A stretch of DNA of 64,000 bases from Albugo candida (Eukaryota; Oomycota; Peronosporomycetes; Albuginales; Albuginaceae): NCBI GenBank assembly GCA_905220665.1, contig CAJNAR010000155.1, forward strand, positions 62,001 to 126,000. Direction: 5' to 3'. Below the pieces are notes generated by a model. The model did not search any database, was not told the DNA's origin, and was given only the letters and a program-made list of their open reading frames with translations. Of the stretch, positions 48,395 through 57,662 are shown in pieces (the stretch's first letter is position 1; each line of letters opens with the position of its first letter). A program made the translations under genes and the position numbers.

Positions 48395-49559
48395 TTATTG
48401 ATACAGTTTTATCAATTCGTCCGATACAGCCGATGGCGTTAATACACCCAAATCGGTGAAAAGAAGAGTGATGAATGCTGGCGGAGTATAATCATGCAAT
48501 TGATTCTCAATGTGTACAGATGAACTAGATCCATGTTTCTCTAGTTCTTTTGCTTCCATCTTTATGAGTGTTTGCGGTACGTCTCTCTGATTCAATGGGT
48601 ACAATCGAACAAATTTGTACGATTCGGCAGCAACGTAAAGAGGTTTCTTCAACGCTTGTGCGATAACAGCGATACCATATGATCCAATCTACCAATGCAT
48701 TCAGTACTTTAACAGAAAAAGAGTGACGCAGTGGTGTTCGTACCGAGTTGATAATTCCACCATTCTCAACAACACCTTCTGCTCCGACGATAACCATATC
48801 GACATTTTCCATATAATATCCGACTGCCGAATCCTGGATGATGGTGATTGGAATACCGAAATTTGCGAGTCGACGAGCTGTTTCAGCACTAAAAGTGTAC
48901 TGGTGAGAGAATCCGACATGCCAACAACAATCGACGTACCCGGCATTATGGGATCTTCCCTCTGTTACAAGGACTGAAAAGTGAGTCTTCTTTGATGCCT
49001 CACACAATACCGCAATTGTCACGCGTGAGATTCCATGCGTCAATACAACCTGATTAAAGCATCACATCACGTTCTTCTTGTGTGAAAGTACAGTACATTT
49101 CGTACCATTCCATCGCAAATAAATCGATGTCCGATTTGGGCGATCTTCTTGCGACTCGCTAAAGACGTCTCAGCAAATAACTTGCCACGTTCAATTAATT
49201 GCGTTTTGCACGATTCAAAGTCCTAAAACGATTCAAAAGAGTTTGATGCAAAGTCAAAATAGAATGAATCAAACCGTAAATTCCAAGAAACATCGTGTCA
49301 CATAACGTAAAAAGAGTTGACAGCTCGCAGTTATACCGATTGAATTCTGATTGTGCAGAAACTTTGTATTCGATCCTTCCTTCGCAGCAGATGGGAATGC
49401 TGTGAGCTCTTGGGCAGCATCACGTAGCTCACTCTCAATTTGCATCATTGTCGTAGCTTCACTCCGAATTATAACATTGGTAAGTGCCTTAATGACACCA
49501 ACCGCAATTGCAACCTCCGAGTCCATTAAATACGAACTTAAATCCTGTAAAACGCTCAT
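48395..49559 (-). CDS. EIF2B1: Translation initiation factor eIF2B subunit alpha, left copy
   Basis: Five exons separated by roughly 50-nt introns. Exon 1 starts [20 protein letters not shown]; then [14 protein letters not shown]; a second exon ([20 protein letters not shown]); a third with [20 protein letters not shown]; a fourth with [20 protein letters not shown] and [16 protein letters not shown]; the last [20 protein letters not shown] ending [12 protein letters not shown]. It is the regulatory alpha subunit of the eIF2 guanine-nucleotide exchange factor, part of the sensor of phosphorylated eIF2. All splice junctions checked keep the frame, so it appears functional. It lies 45 bases downstream of the truncated ZIP frame and has a near-identical second copy on the opposite strand at 63070. 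Confidence 0.93.
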
Positions 49560-50513
49560 TTGGTTTATTACGAGTTTTATTGTTGCTTCAATGTAACTTC
49601 TCCTTATTCGCACTCTGTTTCTTTCAATAACGAGAGCCCAATCACACCGCAGCCAATCAGAAAACTTAGAAACTGTTTCGCTGCGGCGATTGGTTGGCGG
49701 ACTGCGAGCATTGACGGAAGCAATTGCGATAACGCAATAAACAACAGCGCACCTGATCCAAAAGCCAATAAAACACCAAGTGTGTGGTTCGATACGGATC
49801 CGGTTGCAAATAAGATCAAGACGCCAAGTAAAGAAGCCATAGATGCACACATATTCACCACAAGCGCTTGTGTTTTATTCATTCCAGCTTTGAGAAAGAT
49901 GAAATAGTTGCCAACACGATGAGGAATCTCATGTAGCACAATACTGAGTGCGATGGTCCATCCAACGGTGATACTACAGCTCCGAAATCCGACGGCCAAT
50001 ACGATCCCATCCGTCATAGCATGAAAGCAATCTCCAATGGCTGTGATCCAAGCGATCGGATCAACCAATCGTAAGGAAGTAGATACCATTTTCTCAGCTC
50101 CAAGATTGCCTCCATTAATTCCTGATGAGCGACAAGTGACTCCCAATACATAGTTAGCATCGTGAGCCTGTGTGGAGGACACTTTACTGCGTTCATCAAC
50201 ATCATTACGTCGTTGTGAAGAGACAAATATCGAGTTGGACGATTCCATTGGCGACTGTCCGTGCACATGTGGATGATCTTGAGCATGATGTTTATGATTA
50301 TGACCACAATTGTCCACTCCAAGTTGTGCGAGTACAATGTGTGTACCCTGCTCCAACATGATGGAAAATGCGATTCCGCCTAAAACACATACACCGACAA
50401 CCCATTCGCCAGCGTCCTCGAGATAGGCTGTTGCTTCGCTGTAAAGATGGAATACAATCACACCCATCGAACAACCAGCCGCAAAGCTAATCATAAAATC
50501 GAGTAAGTTATCC
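48629..50513 (-). repeat. Inverted duplication, left arm
   Basis: Mirror image of 62116-64000. Paired positions always sum to 112629 (for example the two eIF2B alpha start codons, 49559 and 63070), so no net indel occurs over 1.88 kb. The left end given is only where the window stops on the right; the arm may extend further. Confidence 0.95.
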
Positions 50514-50560
50514 GTGTTGCCCAATCGAGAATTTTTTCTGCGGACTTGGAAGCGTTGCAC
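49604..50560 (-). pseudogene. ZIP metal transporter, N-terminally truncated copy
   Basis: 318-codon frame. From DNLLDFMISFAAGC onward it is nearly identical to the full-length ZIP at 61487-63025, with the His-rich loop GHNHKHH, HAMTDG and HEIPHRVGNYF intact. The homology stops abruptly at 50513, the edge of the inverted duplication. Upstream, 15-16 unrelated codons (MQRFQVRRKNSRLGNT) give a Met by chance. About 210 N-terminal residues are missing, including the signal peptide, lumenal domain and first membrane helix. The core is open, so a truncated product is conceivable, but a decapitated gene without its promoter is more likely. Confidence 0.8.
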
Positions 50561-51836
50561 CTTGGTAACATCTTTTGTGGTGTAACATTCAGCGGACAGG
50601 GTGTATTCACTTAACTATTCTCGGTAGGGAGACTCGTACATGGTCACGACTTGAAATACCTACAAATACACCTCCAATGCGCAAAAAAAGTGGGCAAATA
50701 ACGTCTCCATCGCTTCAATCTTTAGATCACAGATTTCAACAGCTGTAATCAAAAATCATGTGATCGCTTGTCGTTTTATCTTTTCCAACAAGGTGCATGA
50801 TAATAGCTACTTGGTACCGCTATTCATCGTAATCCAAGTCCCTTTCGTTCTTCCAGGCCAGTTCGTTGACCGTCTCTGACAATTTTGGGAAGAACTTGGG
50901 GAGCTTTCAAAAGCTGCGCAATCATTTCAGCCAGCATACAAGGCGATGGAATCACCGGACAGGCCGCAGATCACCCTAATTTTTCAGATGTAAAACGTAT
51001 CGCTCGCAAAAAGTCAAAGCAAGACCCCTGCTGGATACACTGCACTGCGCAGATGTCCAATGCTATCGGATCTTTAGCCAGCACTCAAAGCCCTGTTGGC
51101 TAGATTTGGCAGAGACGACTTCTATGTATTGATTCATCTTTATATTGAGCATATTCTTTCGCGTTCCTCATGCAACTCATTATAGAATCACGTCGTCAGA
51201 TTAAAAGCACCAAATCGATCAACCAGACTCGATGAATGCGTCTATGCGATAACTAGCAATGCAGTGATTCCAAAATCATCACTTTACTAATTCTAATAAG
51301 AAATAGCTTATAAGAGGACAAGGTTCCCGTAAGCTCACTATGAGTATGATTTTAATCAAACTAGGTCTATCAGGAGCCCTTTGCTCATGCCTTCAGTAGA
51401 TAATGCTTTCCACGGTACTGACCTTCACAACCCGATTAGTGTCCAGCAGACTACGGAAGTGATCCTTGCTTTAATGTCAATATCAGCTACAAATAATTCA
51501 AAATTTATGTATTCTATCTTTTTATTAATCTTTGTTTTGCGCGCTGTCACTAACATTCACTAGCGGTAAAGCGTTTGATTACCTCAACCGATCAGCTGCG
51601 ACAATTGTAGTGTGCACCCAACTCCATACAAATGTCAGATAATGCGTGTTGTTGGAACTTTCCACGTGCTACCGACGGTTCTCTGCCCCTCAGTAGCACA
51701 TCGTATCAAATCAAGAGCAATATACTTTCTGACATATCATCAGAGCGCTGAGACATCAATTTCGAAGTGGTACTTTTAGTGATGCACCAAATCAAAATTT
51801 TAAACGTATATGTGTGAGTGGGAAAGCCTTCCATAG
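50561..51836. other. Intergenic region, no recognised gene
   Basis: Plus-strand frames around 50885-51110 in three phases (FWEELGELSKAAQSFQPAYK, then LARFGRDDFYVLI) hint at an eroded coding stretch. No family is recognised and nothing else is visible. Confidence 0.3.
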
Positions 51837-51852
51837 GCTCATTCTGCAAGAT
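51837..51852 (+). promoter_or_regulatory. Oomycete-type initiator-like element
   Basis: GCTCATTCTGCAAGAT fits the oomycete initiator consensus (GCTCATTYBNCAWTTT) at about 13 of 16 positions. It lies 11 bases before the ATG at 51863 and downstream of the ATG at 51818, so it favours the inner start of the secreted protein. Confidence 0.5.
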
Positions 51853-51862
51853 ATCGAATACG

Positions 51863-52456
51863 ATGAAAATCAGCTCTACCTATATAAGCATCCTGGCAAT
51901 CACGCATCTACAAGCAACAGAGCCGCATGGCTTTGCTAAAGATGACAATCAGCGCTCTGTAAAGAAAGAGGGTTCGTTCAGACGCGTCAATACATTTACG
52001 AACCGCGGTTCTTTCAACGGGATGCCCTCTTACCCGTCTCCATTGATCGTAACGGACAAAGCTTCCCAAAATGTACAAATTACTTCAACAAGTGCGAATA
52101 TGTTTGCAGCGTGTCTACCTCTTCCACCAAAAAAGAGTCGACGTACACAGCGTTCGATATCGAGATCAAGTACACGGAGAGATTATGAGGTGCATGAGTC
52201 TCAATCAATGACTTTGGAGCAATACGAAAACATGTATTGCAACCAGCCACGTATGTCTGAAGGTACTTCATCGGAAAGCAAGGAAAGTGTCTTTATACAT
52301 GATTCACCCGGAAAAAAGGCATATAGTGGGGACGTTTCTGAGGAACCTGAAGCCCCTCAGCAGCAGGTCAAGAAAAAGCTGAGCAGATGGCATAATCTGA
52401 AAAATTCGCTATTGAAGAAAGGTAAGAAGCTGGTAAAAGATATGGTAGCACCTTAA
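51863..52456 (+). CDS. Secreted protein with basic C-tail, family 2, member 1
   Basis: 197 residues from the inner Met. The signal peptide MKISSTYISILAITHLQATE is lost if the outer in-frame Met at 51818 is used; an initiator-like element between the two supports the inner one. Mature part: Ser/Arg-rich and low in complexity, with a central block VQITSTSANMFAACLPLPPK shared with the family member at 58863-59447 (VQITTMGCATFASCFKLPAK). It ends in a strongly basic amphipathic tail, KNSLLKKGKKLVKDMVAP, comparable with KKNLKKVLKHMLTP. No enzyme domain. A candidate secreted effector; activity unknown. Confidence 0.7.
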   Translation: MKISSTYISILAITHLQATEPHGFAKDDNQRSVKKEGSFRRVNTFTNRGSFNGMPSYPSPLIVTDKASQNVQITSTSANMFAACLPLPPKKSRRTQRSISRSSTRRDYEVHESQSMTLEQYENMYCNQPRMSEGTSSESKESVFIHDSPGKKAYSGDVSEEPEAPQQQVKKKLSRWHNLKNSLLKKGKKLVKDMVAP

Positions 52457-53879
52457 GGACACCCACATGCCATTGAAAAGTTGACGTCTTTCTTTTTGTT
52501 CCTACTTCTGACAAACCATGCCGTAAGCTCACTTTGACCTACGTCCATCCCGAATTCGTTGTCCTTTCAGCGAGAGAATACAAGACTTGATGACTATACC
52601 ATTCATCGCGGAAAAATCTGTCCGAGTCTCGCTTGTATGAACCATCACAAGAGACACTATCTCATCATTTGCAAATGAAGCAAAGTGTAGGCATTGATGA
52701 TCATGCTATACTCTAGTAAACGTAGTTGATTCTGATCTCACATTATTACAGCCTAATGGAGGTCTCTCCTATCATAAAAGCAGCGGCTCGTGCAGGAATA
52801 CATTTCTCTATAAAAGAATTGCGTAAGAATAAGCTATATCCCATATCTTTTTTTGCTGATAGTGTGATGATTCAGGTCTCGAATTAACAAGGACGACAGC
52901 TCAAAACATCGCGTTTTGGATGGCAACTTTGCTTTGGTTTCCGATCAGATCGAACGAGTTGCAAACTACTCTTCAAGCTGGGGAAAAAGATGTCGTTAAT
53001 CCGCCAGGAATACACAAGCTGGTAGAGGTGACGGTTCGGTGCACGACGTTCGAAGTGGTGTAGAAGCGCTACCAAGTACGACCTGTCAACATGAAAAATA
53101 GCGGCAGCGTTAATCGGGAGACTCCGTTTCTTGTCAATAATCTACCAAAAAATAGTGGCATTTCATAGAGGCAGAGCGGCAAACTCCGAGGACAAAGTAC
53201 AGGACAGCTGTGATATGTGCAGAAAGCTCTTCACATTCATCAAACGACTAGTTGCATTGAAACCCCACCACCCAAAGCTTGCTGTCGTCTCGAATGAGCA
53301 AGGCATAGCTCATGGTCCCGAGTGAGTGTGCTTCCTTATGTGAAGAGATGGAGTCATAAGAAAGAATACTGTGCAAACACAGAGTCATGCGTTTATGGTT
53401 ATCGTTCCTTCCAGATCACCTCTGCGTCGCTTGACAGTACTCCGAAAGTTTAGTGCACAGTACACCGGAACCTGATCACAGCGAGCGTTTCTATCTTTAC
53501 TGATCAATGATGAGCTCCACTCGATCTGCATACCTTGTAAGAACTGTATGACATTTTATGACAACAGAGCTGTGTAGTAGAAGGTATGGAGCTGGATGCC
53601 GAGTTTTTAATTGTCAGAACGTCGACTTGAATATCACTGAGTGTGTACAATTATCTCCGGGGCGTCACCCTACCATCTCTAATGTATGCGTGACCAACCT
53701 TCGAAGGAGCTTGCCCAAAAAGCTAATATACTTGATGTACCGACAATACATGCACGAATTTTTCTTCGACAATAATAAGTTACTCACTGCATTAGTTGTA
53801 TCGATACAAAATAACTAATCGGCTGTGCGACATAATGAACACATCAACTCTCAGGTTCGCATAGGATTCGTGACACTTA
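52457..53879. other. Intergenic region, no recognised gene
   Basis: Only short frames on both strands (52884-53075 minus, 53131-53325 plus, 53558-53818 plus), none with a domain, signal peptide or paralogue elsewhere in the window. Confidence 0.4.
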
Positions 53880-55094
53880 TTAGGATTTAATTTGCTGGCA
53901 AAGGTAAGAATCGAAGCCTGACGGGTACGGAATTTTAGAAAGTCCTGAGGCTGGTCTCTTATGTACTTTGAACTTCATAAAAGTCCGATTAGATTCGCGA
54001 GTTGGAGAACTTTCTTTTTGATTTGAGCAATCAGTTGAGTTTTCAGGTTCTCGTTTTGTAGAATTGATGCTGTGCCGTTTGGCTAATCTCGTGAGCGTCT
54101 TAAATGCTTCTACCTCACGCATCTTTGCCGCATTCAGTTTACTTTTAAGCTCCTCATTCTTCACATGCAATCGATCCAGCTGAGATTTTGCAAATAAAAA
54201 AGCTCAGAGCAAAATCCAGTCATAAAGAATTCTTACTTTTGCATCCGATCGAAGCTTTTCCTTTTCGTGTTGCGAGCATTTGACTTTCAATTGCTTGATC
54301 TCGATTTTGAGAGCGTGACACTCCTGACGAGTGCTTATCAGAGAGCTATTGAACCGACCCAGTAGCTCTTCTTCCTCTTGTAGACGCTTTTGGAGCAATA
54401 ATCCTTGGCGTGAAGCGTCTTTTAACTGGAAGTTATGTTGCGCTATACGCTCCAAATCTTGCTCAGACTGGTGCCGTTTCGTACGTTCTTGATCGAGAGC
54501 AGCTCGTGTCTACTAGCAAGATTATCTAAGCCCCTGCTGTATCGTGTATCTGAAGGCTTTTCACCTGTTTGCCGTCCATAACGAGACTCATTACGATCCG
54601 ATGGATAAGACTCATAGGCAGAGAAGCGATCAGCGCGGCTACACACGTCCGATATACACTGTGAGTTTTCCAGCTTTCTTGTCCATCATAGCAGTCAAAC
54701 CTTGGTGCTCAGGCTGCGTATATATTTTATCCATACACGTTACGTGGAAATTATTCATGATCACTTTAAGACACCTGCGCAAGTAAATTCATGAATTTAA
54801 GCATATATTTGACTGTATACACTTGAAGTAACAGACGAACAGGTCGACGAGTGTGTGCGCTTTACGTGACTTTCTCTGATGTGACTTGAGATCGTGCGTC
54901 TTTGCGGTACTCTCTTCCGAGTCATTCTCAAGCAAGGATCGACAACGATTGACATGTATTGACAATGAAGCAGAACCGAAACTCTCATGGCAATGCGGGC
55001 ATCGATTTCGAATTCTGGGAGGCACAAAAGATGAGAGAGGGCCAGTCACGCTTCTCTCTGTTAAAAGCAATAATTCTGCGTCGTGTTCTCGCAT
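53880..55094 (-). CDS. C2HC zinc-finger and coiled-coil protein (ZC2HC1-like)
   Basis: Four exons inferred. Exon 1 (from 55094) carries RNRCPHCHESFGSASLSIHV with NRC following, a C-X2-C-X12-H-X4-C zinc finger of the ZC2HC type. Exon 2 (about 54655-54520) is a polar linker (RYGRQTGEKPSDTRYSRGLD). Exon 3 (about 54515-54235) is a long heptad-like helix (LLLQKRLQEEEELLGRFNSS; CHALKIEIKQLKVKCSQHEK) ending at a GTAAGA donor. Exon 4 continues LDRLHVKNEELKSKLNAAKM to the stop at 53880. Related proteins are often cilium- or centrosome-associated; that role is only a guess here. The first intron contains sequence duplicated at 57.66-57.8 kb. Confidence 0.65.
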
Positions 55095-57515
55095 AAATTC
55101 ATAAAATGGATTATTTAACGATTTGATTAAGTTAATCGATTATCAATAAACAGATATAAAATCACTATATGTCACGCACAATCAAACTTTTTTCCATCAA
55201 TCAGACGAAGTATCACGAGTAACCGTTATTATGACATGTGCTTAGGACGCCTACTGTCTGCTTATACGACGAAAGATGCTCATTTTTTATTCTCTGCCTG
55301 GATATGTAAATGATAGAATTTTGAGTTTGCAGTGTTATTCCAACAAAGACGTTCAAATCCTTCTAATACACCTGATATGCTTTTTCAATCGTGACTTGTA
55401 TTCTGTACGTGGCAATACCTATTGCTCATCCAATATATGTATAAATCGAGCATGGACGCGCGGTAGATAAAGCATTTTGTTCCGCCGATTTCAGGCTATT
55501 TAATGAGAATAGGATACACTTTGTCAATCTATTTGCGCTTCCCTGCTTTCTCGTGACACCTTCATACTGCTCGCTGATAATCGATATCGCCCCAATCTGT
55601 TCTATCTCCCTGCGATAGAAGACATCTATTTCAATTGCAACAGCATATATTTATGCGAACGAGATCTGCTCGTCCATCATGATTGTTCACTATCTCATAA
55701 AATCAATTTTTGAGGCTGTGGTGGCGACGTTGATAGTAAGGTTAGAGCTCATGAACGCGTTGCGATGCATTACCGAAGTCCAGTCTTCTTTGAGTCTTAA
55801 TTCTTTTTTGTATCTATCATATCCGTAGACCTTAACATGAAGAGATGATGAAAAATTACTGGAACCTATAAAAGCTTATTAGTGTTCTGACCAAGTAGGG
55901 GTGAAAGTGACAACAAAGTAATATTGAAATTGATGAGGAGATGGGGGATGTTTGTTTTCCAATCGACGTGTGTTTGGGAAGTAAATACGTCCTACTACAT
56001 GATGATCACAAAGTCGGGAGCACAGAGTCTTTTGCTGATTGGTGGGTGTGTAGAAACAGAGTCAGCTATCAAGAGTCAGGATGATCATAAGCGTCTAAAG
56101 TCTGTTGATGCAAGTTGGTAGCGAAATGAGAAGCTATCATAAAGAAAAAAAAAGTCAGCAAGTCTACCTACCCTCGCATTCGCAAGTTATCGTATGGAGG
56201 CTGAGTATAGGCAGAAGCATGACTAAAGCACATTTATCACTTTCTTTGAAGCATACCGAATCTGTCTCACGGTGTTAAAATGTGTTTTTAGTACCTAACT
56301 CACGTACTACGTGACCGAATCATCGTCAGACACATCGGGATCAGTCTGTGTCGTATGTAAAAGATGATGTCTCGAAGAAGGCATCCGCCCTCATCATTTT
56401 GGATTCTGGAACATAGCCATCCCGATCTGTTCTTCTCTTTATCTTTATAAGACTTTTCGTTTGTTTCTGATGTCGTTTTACTTTGGCCGGAAGTTTGAAA
56501 CATGAGGCAAATGGAGCACACTTCACGGTGGTGACTTAAACATGTTGCAGAGTTTTCTCATGTACGAGAGGTGAAAATGGAGGAATATGTGGAGTTCCTT
56601 TAGCATTGTTGTGATCAGTTGTTAACTCCCTCGATATTGACCGCCCATACTTGAAGTAGTTGGTTGCAGACGCCGAGAGATCTTCAAGTTGAATGATTGC
56701 GAGAAATCTTGTAAGTGCAATGCTGCTTCTCATCTTTACTATCGTTCGCGTTTTTGAAAATGAGACTGAGACTGCAAGACGTTCGAGTCGAATTATATTC
56801 AGTGCAGAAAGTAGTACTTCAAGTGGTCGCAGTGACGTTGTTTCCGATGGCGAGAACAAAAGATTTGTAATGATGACGCAAATTAGAATGCGATAAACGT
56901 TTGAGTGGTATGCCACAAAACGTCAATGAGTTGTTTTTTAGAATAAGTTTGCATGTGTATGATGGATACGGTGCAAAAAAAAACCTCGCAAGCGTGGTGT
57001 AGTTCGAATTGAATTTGACTTTGGATAATCGACCCCTCTGCTTTGGTTGATAGAAAGCGTATTGAACGACAATATAGAATGTGCACAAACTATTAAAGTG
57101 TCTTTTAAGTGACTGAATTGATTTTACTATCACGTTTGACTGACAGTGACGTGTTCTCGTGATTGGTCTAGCATGGATCGGCATCACCGCAAGCACGTCA
57201 GACATGGTGACTCCATGTTAATATTCCATATAAAGCATCCTCTACTCAATGACTGATCGAGCTGGACAAATAAGAAGTAATGGATCATCACAAGTCACAA
57301 TTCTGTCAGAAAGACTGCATGAAACAATCACGCCCTTGGCAGCACGACCACTTGACACAATGCAAAATGCTTGCACTTTTGAATAAGCCACACAAACTAC
57401 TAATTCTCGTACACATAGCACTTTATAAGCTGAGGTTTGCTTGTTCGAACTGCTAATTAAATTTTAAAGTATATTTGATCATACAAAGAAGGCCGTGCAG
57501 GCCTCAACTTTCTTA
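54682..57515. repeat. Tandem duplication, left copy
   Basis: Diverged direct duplication of 57663-60370. Markers in order: TCATAGCAGTCAAACC (54685 / 57666), the zinc-finger exon 1 tail, CATCATGATTGTTCA (55676 / 58288), the secreted-protein gene (56.3-56.7 kb / 58.9-59.4 kb), GGACAAATAAGAAG (57263 / 60032) and GCAGGCCT (about 57500 / 60355). Apart from the zinc-finger exon and the broken secreted-protein gene, 55095-56340 and 56734-57515 hold no recognised gene. Confidence 0.8.
56341..56733 (-). pseudogene. Secreted protein family 2, member 2 (premature stop)
   Basis: Starts MRSSIALTRFLAIIQLEDLS, a plausible signal peptide, and follows member 3 closely: RSISRELTTD, HIPPFSPLVHEKT, then FASCFKLPAKVKR and IKIKRRTDRD. 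At 56536-56538 the codon aligned with Gln of the family VQIT block is TAA, where member 3 has CAA, and translation resumes in the same frame behind it. A second stop at 56341 and a frameshift (DPDVSDDD continues in another phase) remove the acidic and basic C-terminal part. It is a young pseudogene, unless the first stop is read through. Confidence 0.85.
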
Positions 57516-57662
57516 CCACCTAGCCTTGATCACGTCCTGCAGAAGGCGAGAGTGATCCTGGGAGTTGCACTTCTAGTGGAGAAGTCAACCATTAATGCTT
57601 TGTGAGAGCACATCAGAGCGGTTGAATATTGGATTATATCAAAGTTTTTCTGTTGTCTTCAG

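Noticed and set aside
50014..50337. 107-codon frame inside the ZIP copy (and its mirror at 62292-62615)
   Set aside because: It is an alternative frame of the real ZIP coding sequence, conserved only because the DNA is duplicated.
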